Source of the DNA: Sulfurovum sp.
GTDB lineage: Bacteria > Campylobacterota > Campylobacteria > Campylobacterales > Sulfurovaceae
DNA length: 6,556 bases
Assembly (NCBI GenBank): GCA_027046415.1
Contig: JALTYW010000017.1
Location: 1 to 6,556 of the forward strand
Direction of reading: 5' to 3'
Every line of letters begins with the position of its first letter. The first letter of the stretch is position 1. Below, piece after piece: positions 1 to 6,478 of the stretch. The notes beneath the pieces are model-generated. The model had not been told where the DNA came from. It was given only the letters and a program-made list of their open reading frames with translations, and searched no databases. The translations under genes were made by a program, and so were the position numbers.

Positions 1-675
<675 letters not shown>

Positions 676-704
676 GCGAAAGTGTGGTTATTGACAGATA
701 AAGT

Positions 705-718
705 GCGCCCAGAGGCGC
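705..718 (-). terminator. GC hairpin between lipoprotein gene and alaS, possible terminator
   Basis: GCGCC (705-709) and GGCGC (714-718) form a perfect 5-bp all-GC stem with a 4-nt loop, 31 nt past the lipoprotein stop codon. On the minus strand it is followed only by a weak T-rich run (ACTTTAT), so it is at best a modest intrinsic terminator. It would separate the lipoprotein transcript from alaS. Confidence 0.35.
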
Positions 719-748
719 TTATATTGGGGCTTTGTGAGTCATACTTTA

Positions 749-1228
749 TCAAAAAGAGAACGTACATATATCATCAGGCAGATAGTTGAAGAATCCGTCT
801 CTGCCAAGGTCGACATTGTACCCAGTCAGTCCGGTATCACCCCCTTGACACACATAGGCGATATTGTTCTTCCCCTGCCCGATATCATCTTCTATAAAAA
901 GCGGATCACCCGGCGTTCCGCCAAAGCCGATCAGATCAAAGGCACACTGCTCCCCAGGATAGAAGCTGAACTCTCCGTTTGGTGCGGTGATGGCATCTGC
1001 TGTCAAGGCACCTGTCGGATCGACACAGGTGTAGTGTACCCCTCCGGCAGAAAAACCGTCAATATCTCGTAAAAAGAGGGTGGTCATACCGTCTACCGGT
1101 ACCCTCGCGCCGTCGTAAAATCCATCACTGTAGCCATCATCGTACCCATCGTCATAACTGCTTCCGCCACATCCGCTAAGTGATATGGCTGTTATAATGC
1201 CCACCATGATCATCATCCATTTTTTCAT
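749..1228 (-). CDS. Small putative lipoprotein with Asp/Gly/Tyr repeats and a duplicated Cys-containing beta module
   Basis: 159-residue protein of unknown function. The N-terminus is a lipoprotein signal: MKK, a hydrophobic stretch (4-17) and lipobox LSGC with Cys20 as lipidation site, so it should be membrane-anchored in the periplasm or outer membrane. Residues 25-40 are four units ending in DG (YDDG YDDG YSDG FYDG). The rest is a beta-type module seen twice: 66-99 (YTC...LT...GEFSFYPGEQCAF) and 125-159 (YVC...LT...GFFNYLPDDICTF), each with two cysteines (68/95 and 127/155) that could form disulfides. The first copy resembles the G.F.F.PGE..F strand-turn motif common in secreted proteobacterial repeat proteins. 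The start at 1228 is set by AAGGAG 5 nt upstream; an in-frame ATG at 1252 has no comparable site and would spoil the signal peptide. It lies downstream of murG, across a weak terminator candidate. I infer no function. Confidence 0.85.
   Translation of the reverse strand: MKKWMMIMVGIITAISLSGCGGSSYDDGYDDGYSDGFYDGARVPVDGMTTLFLRDIDGFSAGGVHYTCVDPTGALTADAITAPNGEFSFYPGEQCAFDLIGFGGTPGDPLFIEDDIGQGKNNIAYVCQGGDTGLTGYNVDLGRDGFFNYLPDDICTFSF
1109..1156 (-). repeat. Four imperfect 12-bp units coding YDDG-type repeats
   Basis: Four consecutive 12-bp units on the minus strand encode YDDG, YDDG, YSDG and FYDG (residues 25-40 of the lipoprotein). The units differ at third-codon positions (for example GACGAT, GATGAT and AGTGAT before the Gly codon). 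This suggests an old duplication held by selection on the protein rather than recent slippage. Confidence 0.7.
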
Positions 1229-1233
1229 ACAAG

Positions 1234-1239
1234 CTCCTT
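1234..1239 (-). promoter_or_regulatory. Ribosome binding site of the lipoprotein gene
   Basis: AAGGAG on the minus strand, 5 nt before the ATG at 1228. It decides the start in favour of MKKW over the longer in-frame ATG at 1252. Confidence 0.75.
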
Positions 1240-1247
1240 TTTTATGC

Positions 1248-1268
1248 ATCATATCTAAAAGGAATATA
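1248..1268 (-). promoter_or_regulatory. Candidate -10 boxes for the lipoprotein gene
   Basis: Two minus-strand hexamers each match TATAAT at 5 of 6: TATATT (1263-1268) and TATGAT (1248-1253). Neither has a well-spaced -35 box; a TTCACA at 1289-1294 is 20 nt from the first, which is too far. Either could start a short leader before the AAGGAG site. Choice between them is uncertain. Confidence 0.25.
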
Positions 1269-1269
1269 G

Positions 1270-1289
1270 AAAAAAATTGTTGGGCAATT
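1270..1289 (-). terminator. Weak intrinsic terminator after murG
   Basis: On the minus strand, AATTG (1285-1289) can pair with CAATT (1275-1279) across a 5-nt loop. The T run at 1270-1276 follows at once, its first two T overlapping the stem. It starts about 10 nt past the murG stop codon. The stem is short and AT-rich, so termination would be partial at most and the lipoprotein gene may receive read-through from ftsW-murG. Confidence 0.35.
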
Positions 1290-1298
1290 GTGAAGTGA

Positions 1299-2336
1299 TT
1301 AGAGATAGGTCTTTAAAAGATTTGCGATCTGACGACTCCCGTCACGTGCAATGCTCTCCATCAACCCCCTGCTCTTTTCGGAAAGGTCCTCATCATGCAG
1401 TGCAAGCACCTTCTCTTTGTCAATCTCGTTTTCACGCATAACCCATGCCAGCTCTTTTTCTACAAGGAATTGTGCATTGTAGTACTGGTGGTCACTCGCT
1501 GCATAGGGGTAGGGGATAAAGAGTGCCGGCAGTGCCGTAGCGGCAAGCTCCCAAAGTGTCGATGCACCTGCTCTGGCAATGGCAAGATCTGCCTCTTTCA
1601 TATAGTCGGCAAGCTTGGTTGTAAACCCAAACACCTCCGCCTCGATACCCATCGCCTCATACGCCTGCTGTACACTTTCGATGTTGTTTTTACCGGCTTG
1701 ATGAATGATGCGTATACCGCGTGCATCAAGCTCTTTGGCGATGGAGAGTGCCAGATCGTTGATGGCACGCGCCCCTTGTGATCCGCCAAGAAAGATGATG
1801 GTTTCTACTTTTTCACGGATACGGGCATTCTCAAAAAAAACCGCTTTAACCGGATAGGCTTTGATAGGACTCTCCTCAAGGTAGGAGCTGATAAAGACAT
1901 CGGCATAGGGTTTGAGCAGCCTGTTGAGTGACCCCAGTGCAGCATTTTGCTCATGGATCACCAGCGGTGTCCCTGTAAGCTTGGCAGCAAACGCCATTGG
2001 GGCAGCAGAGAAGCCTCCAACAGAAAAGACCACTTTTGCTTTGTGTCTGCGTATGATTTTGACAGATTGGAGTGCTGCTTTTGCCATCATCAAAAGTGAC
2101 TTTATCTTCCCTATAAACCCCTGATTGACCACCCCGCGCGTCTCAAAAAAATACTTTTGGTCAAAATCTTCATCTTCTCCAAACCACGCCCTGTCCTGCC
2201 CTTTGGTTGACCCCACATAGATCAGCCTTTCATTGCTCCCTACTCCCTGTTCCCTACTACTTACAATTGCCTCTTTGACTGCACGAACAATGGCAAGATG
2301 ACCGCCTGTGCCACCACCTGTCATTATGATACTCAT
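1299..2336 (-). CDS. murG: UDP-GlcNAc:undecaprenyl-PP-MurNAc-pentapeptide GlcNAc transferase (MurG)
   Basis: MurG is a GT-B glycosyltransferase at the cytoplasmic face of the inner membrane. It adds GlcNAc from UDP-GlcNAc to lipid I, giving lipid II. The 345 residues are close to the normal 340-370. Visible motifs are the first glycine loop TGGGTGGH (6-13), SVGGFSAAP (105-113), HEQNA (128-132), the second glycine loop FLGGSQGAR (182-190), and the donor-binding part with GAST..E (257-263; Glu263 at the usual uracil/ribose-contacting site) and DHQ..NA (282-288). Start ATG at 2336 has AGGAAGGG 9 nt upstream, overlapping the ftsW stop codon. The 15-nt gap to ftsW implies one transcript and perhaps translational coupling. 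Oddity: residues 27-33 (SREQGVG), in the loop between the first helix and second strand, come from a heptamer DNA repeat. Identification is secure. Confidence 0.97.
   Translation of the reverse strand: MSIIMTGGGTGGHLAIVRAVKEAIVSSREQGVGSNERLIYVGSTKGQDRAWFGEDEDFDQKYFFETRGVVNQGFIGKIKSLLMMAKAALQSVKIIRRHKAKVVFSVGGFSAAPMAFAAKLTGTPLVIHEQNAALGSLNRLLKPYADVFISSYLEESPIKAYPVKAVFFENARIREKVETIIFLGGSQGARAINDLALSIAKELDARGIRIIHQAGKNNIESVQQAYEAMGIEAEVFGFTTKLADYMKEADLAIARAGASTLWELAATALPALFIPYPYAASDHQYYNAQFLVEKELAWVMRENEIDKEKVLALHDEDLSEKSRGLMESIARDGSRQIANLLKTYL
2238..2258 (-). repeat. Three tandem 7-bp units inside murG
   Basis: On the plus strand the units read CCCTACT, CCCTGTT, CCCTACT with no gap. The outer two are identical and the middle one differs at two positions. 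On the coding strand this is three AGGGA-type heptamers, read as Ser-Arg-Glu-Gln-Gly-Val-Gly (MurG residues 27-33). Three units make 21 bp, so the reading frame is kept. Confidence 0.75.
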
Positions 2337-2345
2337 TTGCTTCTA

Positions 2346-2353
2346 CCCTTCCT
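2346..2353 (-). promoter_or_regulatory. murG ribosome binding site overlapping the ftsW stop codon
   Basis: AGGAAGGG on the minus strand, 9 nt before the murG ATG. Its first bases are shared with the ftsW TAG stop (2352-2354), so ribosomes ending ftsW sit on the murG initiation site. This arrangement fits coupled translation. Confidence 0.6.
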
Positions 2354-3536
2354 ACAAAATATTACCATGCATATCACGCGGCACTTTTTTCGAGATCATC
2401 AGTACCATTCCTATGGCAATACAGCTTGCCAAAATGTGCGATCCCCCATAGCTTAAAAACGGTACGGCAATCCCTTTAATCGGTGTAATACCTGCAATCC
2501 CGTAGGCATTGAGCAGAAAAGTGTATGCAATCAGCAGTCCTGTCCCGATACTGAAAAGATAGTACATCGGATCTTTCACCTTGGAAGCGATTTTGAAGAT
2601 ACGGAAAACCACAAACAGCAGTGTCAAGACCACCAGTGCCAACCCGACAAATCCAAGCTCTTCCGTAATACCTGCCAAAATAAAATCGGTATGTACTTCA
2701 GAAAGATAGCCGAGTTTAAACTGACCGTTTCCCAACCCCTGTCCCAAGAATCCTCCGTTGTGAATCGCATTGAGCGAGTTGGAGATCTGCCATGGTTCTT
2801 TAACGCTCGCAGCAACCCGCAACTGCTGTACTGACTCAAACGGAAAGAGAGAAAGAACAGTGTCCTGTACACTGACCCACCAGCTTTTGATACGCGCCAT
2901 ACGGTGTGGTGCAAGAAAAATAAGTGCGACGATACTCCCAAATGCCCCAGTAACAAGCATAAGGAAAAACTTGTAAGAGCTTCCTACAAACATGAACAGT
3001 GTTATCAGTGTTGCACCAAGCACAACCACCTGTCCAAGGTCCTTCTGAAAAATCGCTATCAGTACAACCGCCACTGCAAAAAGCAACAGATAGGGGGCAA
3101 AAAGCTTCAGCTCCTCACCAAAACCCATTTTTGATTTGTTGCCAAGTTTTCTCTTGAAACTCCATGAGAGAAAAAAGACAAACCCTACCTTGAAAAACTC
3201 AACCGGGGCAATAGAGACCGGACCCAGATGTATCCACCGTTTAGCACCCCCAACGGCATTGACCATAGAGGAGGGTAAAAACAGCATCACAACCATCAAG
3301 AGAAAAAAGAGCACGAAAAGTACAACGCCTACCGGTACAAACCACTTTTCCGGCTCCAGTCTGCTGAGTACAACCATCATCACCAAGCCCACAGCAACAG
3401 CTGCAGTCTGCCTGATAAAGAAGTGAAAACTGCCATAATCAAAGTGCTGTACGGTATAAACAGAGAGGGAGTAGTCCATCACAAGAGAAAGTGTCAGAAG
3501 TGCCATCACTGCCATCAAAAGCGGTTTGTCAATCAT
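2352..3536 (-). CDS. ftsW: SEDS-family septal peptidoglycan glycosyltransferase (FtsW)
   Basis: FtsW polymerises lipid II into glycan strands at the division septum, working with a class B PBP. The 394 residues carry about ten hydrophobic segments starting at residue 5, as expected for SEDS proteins. Family motifs are GAKRWIHLGP (97-106) with PVEFFK (111-116), QKDLGQ (164-169; usually QPDLGT), NGGFLGQGLGNG (260-271), EVHTDFI..GITEELG (280-295) and TPIKGIAVPFLSYGGS (351-366). Asp284 in HTDF matches the Asp known to be essential in RodA/FtsW. FtsW rather than RodA is chosen because murG follows and ftsI is divergent; the alternative RodA is less likely. The start at 3536 (MIDKPLL) has only a weak GGA 11 nt upstream, so the start is less certain than the identity. 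A TAAAAT -10 box lies at 3570-3575. Gene order ftsW-murG recalls the division and cell wall cluster. Confidence 0.93.
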   Translation of the reverse strand: MIDKPLLMAVMALLTLSLVMDYSLSVYTVQHFDYGSFHFFIRQTAAVAVGLVMMVVLSRLEPEKWFVPVGVVLFVLFFLLMVVMLFLPSSMVNAVGGAKRWIHLGPVSIAPVEFFKVGFVFFLSWSFKRKLGNKSKMGFGEELKLFAPYLLLFAVAVVLIAIFQKDLGQVVVLGATLITLFMFVGSSYKFFLMLVTGAFGSIVALIFLAPHRMARIKSWWVSVQDTVLSLFPFESVQQLRVAASVKEPWQISNSLNAIHNGGFLGQGLGNGQFKLGYLSEVHTDFILAGITEELGFVGLALVVLTLLFVVFRIFKIASKVKDPMYYLFSIGTGLLIAYTFLLNAYGIAGITPIKGIAVPFLSYGGSHILASCIAIGMVLMISKKVPRDMHGNIL

Positions 3537-3569
3537 TGTTTATGCTATCCGGTATTGAAATCGTGCTGT

Positions 3570-3575
3570 ATTTTA
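3570..3575 (-). promoter_or_regulatory. Putative ftsW-murG promoter, -10 box
   Basis: TAAAAT on the minus strand within CGATAAAAT, 33 nt before the ftsW ATG. No good -35 box is seen. It is the left arm of an inverted repeat whose right arm is the ftsI -10 box. Confidence 0.45.
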
Positions 3576-3598
3576 TCGAATTAACCAGATAACTTTGA

Positions 3599-3604
3599 TA
3601 AAAT
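3599..3604 (+). promoter_or_regulatory. Putative ftsI promoter, -10 box
   Basis: TAAAAT within TTGATAAAATTC, 24 nt before the ftsI ATG, which would give a very short leader carrying GGAG at 3620-3623. The best-spaced -35 position (TCGAAT, 3576-3581) matches the consensus poorly. Confidence 0.45.
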
Positions 3605-3628
3605 TCAACACTATTTAGCGGAGAAATC

Positions 3629-5701
3629 ATGGGGCACGAGATCAAAAACAGAGCTTTGCAGCAGCGTACCGGAAAGATCACAGTACTATTTGTCTTGATC
3701 ATATCCGGCATGTTCATTTTTCTGGCTTCTGTCTTCGCTACAATCACTTCAGACAGACACATCCCCCGGCAGCATGCCATCATTCATGACCGTTCCCTGC
3801 GTGGTACCATCTTCTCTGCAGACCACTACGCCCTGAGTTCTTCCTACAAGACCTACCAGGCTGTCATCCGGGGTGAGAGTATAGATCCGGGGAAAAAACC
3901 CCTTTTTATCAAACTCTTCAGTATCTACAGCGGTATTCCGGAATCCGAAGTGAAAAAACTGTTCAAAGACAAACACGGACGGCCGATAAAAGGCAATATC
4001 GTACTTTCAAAAACGCTCAATACCAAACAGGCGATGCAGCTTAAATCACTCGCCTACAAATTGCGTCAACTCGATGTCTTCCGCTCTGTGAAAATACGCT
4101 CCGGGCTGGAAGTGCTCTACGGCATGGATATTGTCGAGATCGGAGAAAGCAGAAAATTTCCACGCAAAGATATCCTCAGCCCCATACTTGGGTATGTGGG
4201 GAAAAGAGATGACCATGGATATATCCGCCCCGAAGGGAAAAAAGGGCTTGAACGCAAATACGACAAACATATCACATCCAAAAAGGACGGCTACTTTAAA
4301 GGAAAACGTGATGTCGGCGGCAATATCATCCACGACAAAAACAGCATCAAAAAACTTCGTGTAGACGGAATGGATCTGCACCTTAACATCCCTCTTGCAT
4401 TTCAACGCAGAATTGAAAAGATGATCGATGCGATGAAGCAGCGTATCGATGCCGATGAGATCCTTGTCGGTGTCATGGAGAGCAAAACGGGCAAAGTACT
4501 GGCGATGGCCAGCACAGAGCGCTATGATCCGTCACATATTACCCAAAAAGACATACCGGCACTCAACCCAAAATTTGCGGAGTACCCTTATGAACCCGGT
4601 TCGGTGCTCAAACCGCTGACACTCTCGTTGGCACTGGACAGACACAGAGTCACGCCACAAACATGGTTCAACACCTACAACGGTCGTATGAAGATCGGGA
4701 AACGCCGCACTGTAACGGATGATGAAAAGTTCGCATCATTAACAGCCACCGATATTATTGTTCACTCTTCCAATGTCGGTATTTCCCAGATCTCATGGCT
4801 TCTCAGTGGAGAGGAGTTCCGCAACGGACTTCTGGGCTTTGGTCTGGCGCATCCCTCCGGTATCGATCTCTCGCGAGACCTTCCCGGACAGGTCAAGAAA
4901 CTGCACCTGCTCAATAACAAAATGCACCGGGCAAACAGTGCCTACGGGTATGGTCTGATGGCAACGTTTGCCCAACTGTTCAAAGCCTATTCCGCATTCA
5001 ACAACGATGGTATCGCTGTTACCCCAAGACTGGTTGACTATCTGGAAGATACCAAAGGACGGCACTATATTCTCCCTCCGACTGTCGGCAACCTGCATCC
5101 CATTGGGAAAAAGGCTGCAAACCAGATCCATGAGATACTCAAAGAGGTCGTCAAACGCGGTACGGGTGTCAAAGCGCAGTACCCTGGTCTTGAAATAGGT
5201 GGCAAAACCGGAACAGCCCACATAGCAAAACATGGTCACTATGTACGGGAGTACCACAGCAGTTTCTACGGATTTGCAAACGATAGCAAAGGGCACAAAT
5301 ATACCATCGGTGTACTCGTCATTCGTGCCAAAAAATACCACAAGTATTTTGCCTCTCAGTCGGCAGTACCGACATTTAAAAATACTGTTCGTATTTTGGT
5401 TGAGCAGGGGTATCTTGAACCCGATCCATGCGAAGAGGCAGAAAAGAGCAAAAAGGATATTCCACTTTACGGAGAAGAGCAGGAAGAGACCGAAGTGGCA
5501 GCACCTATCCTTCCGCCACCGCCCAAGCAGAAAGCTGTCATACCTCCAGCTGTACAGAAGCCACAAAAGGTGATACGTGTACCAAGACGAACTGTCTCAC
5601 ATCCGCCAAGAGTGTCACGTCCTCACAAACGTCCAAAAGGTACCATCCAACAATCACCAGTATATCATCCTGCGGTACAAAGTGCAGGTGATCTTTTCTG
5701 A
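3629..5701 (+). CDS. ftsI: Class B penicillin-binding protein, septal transpeptidase FtsI (PBP3), with long proline-rich tail
   Basis: FtsI cross-links peptide stems of new septal peptidoglycan in the periplasm as FtsW's partner. It has 690 residues: a short cytoplasmic N-terminus, one membrane helix (about 17-40), a dimerisation/pedestal domain (about 55-250) beginning RGTIFSADH (58-66), then the transpeptidase domain (about 275-595). Active-site motifs are all present: SVLK (nucleophile Ser325, Lys328), SSN (380-382) and KTGT (526-529). ESGES-like and GKRDVGGNI (225-233) segments resemble Helicobacter FtsI, from memory. The start has GGAG at 3620-3623, 5 nt upstream. It is the only plus-strand gene here, divergent from ftsW. 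Oddity: after the domain comes an extra ~90 residues, first acidic (601-623), then proline-rich and strongly basic (624-690), making it about 100 longer than typical FtsI (~590). PBP2/MrdA is the less likely alternative. Confidence 0.93.
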   Translation: MGHEIKNRALQQRTGKITVLFVLIISGMFIFLASVFATITSDRHIPRQHAIIHDRSLRGTIFSADHYALSSSYKTYQAVIRGESIDPGKKPLFIKLFSIYSGIPESEVKKLFKDKHGRPIKGNIVLSKTLNTKQAMQLKSLAYKLRQLDVFRSVKIRSGLEVLYGMDIVEIGESRKFPRKDILSPILGYVGKRDDHGYIRPEGKKGLERKYDKHITSKKDGYFKGKRDVGGNIIHDKNSIKKLRVDGMDLHLNIPLAFQRRIEKMIDAMKQRIDADEILVGVMESKTGKVLAMASTERYDPSHITQKDIPALNPKFAEYPYEPGSVLKPLTLSLALDRHRVTPQTWFNTYNGRMKIGKRRTVTDDEKFASLTATDIIVHSSNVGISQISWLLSGEEFRNGLLGFGLAHPSGIDLSRDLPGQVKKLHLLNNKMHRANSAYGYGLMATFAQLFKAYSAFNNDGIAVTPRLVDYLEDTKGRHYILPPTVGNLHPIGKKAANQIHEILKEVVKRGTGVKAQYPGLEIGGKTGTAHIAKHGHYVREYHSSFYGFANDSKGHKYTIGVLVIRAKKYHKYFASQSAVPTFKNTVRILVEQGYLEPDPCEEAEKSKKDIPLYGEEQEETEVAAPILPPPPKQKAVIPPAVQKPQKVIRVPRRTVSHPPRVSRPHKRPKGTIQQSPVYHPAVQSAGDLF

Positions 5702-5713
5702 CAGATCACTTTG
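5678..5713. terminator. Inverted repeat spanning both stop codons of ftsI and the convergent gene
   Basis: GTGATC (5688-5693) pairs with GATCAC (5704-5709) across 10 nt. Alternatively CAAAGTG (5678-5684) pairs with CACTTTG (5707-5713), giving a second, overlapping fold. The repeat covers the ftsI stop (5699-5701) and the opposing stop (5706-5708), the only place a shared terminator could sit. A clean T run is missing on both sides, so bidirectional termination is inference. Confidence 0.35.
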
Positions 5714-6416
5714 CTCCATTCTCTTCTGTATGTACACAGCGGACCAAAAAACGCTTTTCTTTGCGTTCACCATTGGGGCAGCCATTGCCAAAATAGATGC
5801 TTTTTGCCTGCTGCGTATTCTCCTCATCGGGTGTTGCCGACCAGTACGAATCTGATACAATATGGGAGAATGCAGGCATGATCGCCAATGTATGCTTGGT
5901 ATAGTCAACAATACTGACAAGTTCGTCATAGCTTGGGAGCCGCCACCCCCGCACCCCGTCAATCGTCAGAGAACTGCAGTATGCCTGCGCCTCCTGCCAG
6001 CTTTTTCTGATCTGGACGGTACGGGCATCATCCTGCCACCGCAGATGGCGTACCTTGTCCAGTACAGTATTGTTCTCTTTTTTAAAATTGGATGCCTTGC
6101 TGGTATTGCTCTTTTTGGAAATTTTTTCAATATCCAGATCAAACTTCAATGCTGCCGGAGTATCATCTAAAATGATATTCCTGCGTGAGACCATCTGCCA
6201 ATCCTCATCAAGCTTCTTGGAAACCATCAATTCATACTTCCCGTCAGCAATCTCTATCTTGGCACTGTTTCCTTTAATGAGTGCTTTTTGCTTTCCATTA
6301 ACATATAGTGTACATCCGGGTTCTGAGACTTCAATCTGTACTTCCGCACCCTCTGCCATCACCCCCAAACAGACCAACGCTGTGCCTAAGGCTATTGTAT
6401 ATTTTTGCAACCACAT
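5706..6416 (-). CDS. Secreted protein with PEGA-like N-terminal and DUF1566 C-terminal domains
   Basis: 236-residue exported protein of unknown function. A signal peptide (about 1-24; hydrophobic 6-20, likely cut near VMA-EGA) has no lipobox, so the product should be periplasmic or surface-located. Residues 26-95 look like a PEGA-type beta-sandwich (LYVNGKQKALIKG, then IADGKYELMV). A polar Lys/Ser/Asn-rich linker (98-116) follows. The C-terminal part (117-229) is a DUF1566 (Lcl C-terminal) domain: LRWQDD (125-130), SWQEAQAYCSSL (139-150), GWRLPSYDEL (157-166), YWSAT (191-195) and final FLVRCV (223-228), with paired Cys147/Cys227 plausible as a disulfide. The fold is related to FGE-sulfatase/C-type-lectin-like domains; its ligand is unknown. 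The start at 6416 is set by GGAGGG just upstream; the in-frame ATG at 6428 is less likely. It is convergent with ftsI, 4 bp apart, and follows panC. Confidence 0.88.
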   Translation of the reverse strand: MWLQKYTIALGTALVCLGVMAEGAEVQIEVSEPGCTLYVNGKQKALIKGNSAKIEIADGKYELMVSKKLDEDWQMVSRRNIILDDTPAALKFDLDIEKISKKSNTSKASNFKKENNTVLDKVRHLRWQDDARTVQIRKSWQEAQAYCSSLTIDGVRGWRLPSYDELVSIVDYTKHTLAIMPAFSHIVSDSYWSATPDEENTQQAKSIYFGNGCPNGERKEKRFLVRCVHTEENGAK

Positions 6417-6420
6417 CGTA

Positions 6421-6426
6421 CCCTCC
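6421..6426 (-). promoter_or_regulatory. Ribosome binding site of the DUF1566 gene
   Basis: GGAGGG on the minus strand, 4 nt before the ATG at 6416. It overlaps the alternative ATG at 6426-6428, so the shorter product (MWLQKY, which begins the signal peptide) is preferred. Confidence 0.7.
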
Positions 6427-6447
6427 ATTCATCCTGCAAGATCCTCT

Positions 6448-6456
6448 ATAATAGCA
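6448..6456 (-). promoter_or_regulatory. Putative extended -10 promoter for the DUF1566 gene
   Basis: On the minus strand TGC precedes TATTAT (6448-6453; 5 of 6 to TATAAT), an extended -10 arrangement that can work without a -35 box. It lies between the panC stop and the GGAGGG site and would allow expression independent of panC. No panC terminator is visible in the 62-bp gap. Confidence 0.4.
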
Positions 6457-6478
6457 AAAAGAGCTTGAGAGAGTCGGT

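Larger units (their letters stand above)
3570..3604. repeat. 8-bp inverted repeat joining the divergent ftsW and ftsI promoters
   Basis: ATTTTATC (3570-3577) and GATAAAAT (3597-3604) are perfect reverse complements with 19 bp between them. Each arm contains a TAAAAT -10 box reading away from the other, so the repeat may simply be two similar promoters back to back. The arm centres are about 27 bp apart, so a symmetric regulator site is possible but not shown. Confidence 0.6.

Noticed and set aside
691..696. Perfect TTGACA (-35 consensus) on the plus strand between alaS and the lipoprotein gene.
   Set aside because: No -10 box at 16-19 nt, and downstream on that strand lies only the antisense of the lipoprotein gene. 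Probably chance.
734..1072. Plus-strand open frame of 112 codons opposite the lipoprotein gene.
   Set aside because: No ribosome binding site or recognisable domain. The opposite frame has a signal peptide, lipobox and repeats, so this is a shadow.
4793..5566. Long minus-strand open frame of 257 codons inside ftsI.
   Set aside because: It lies opposite the well-conserved transpeptidase domain of FtsI with all catalytic motifs. The translation shows no domain and many scattered Cys/Phe, typical of a shadow frame.
5862..6170. Plus-strand open frames opposite the DUF1566 gene.
   Set aside because: The minus-strand gene has a signal peptide, strong Shine-Dalgarno and DUF1566 motifs. The plus frames have none of these.
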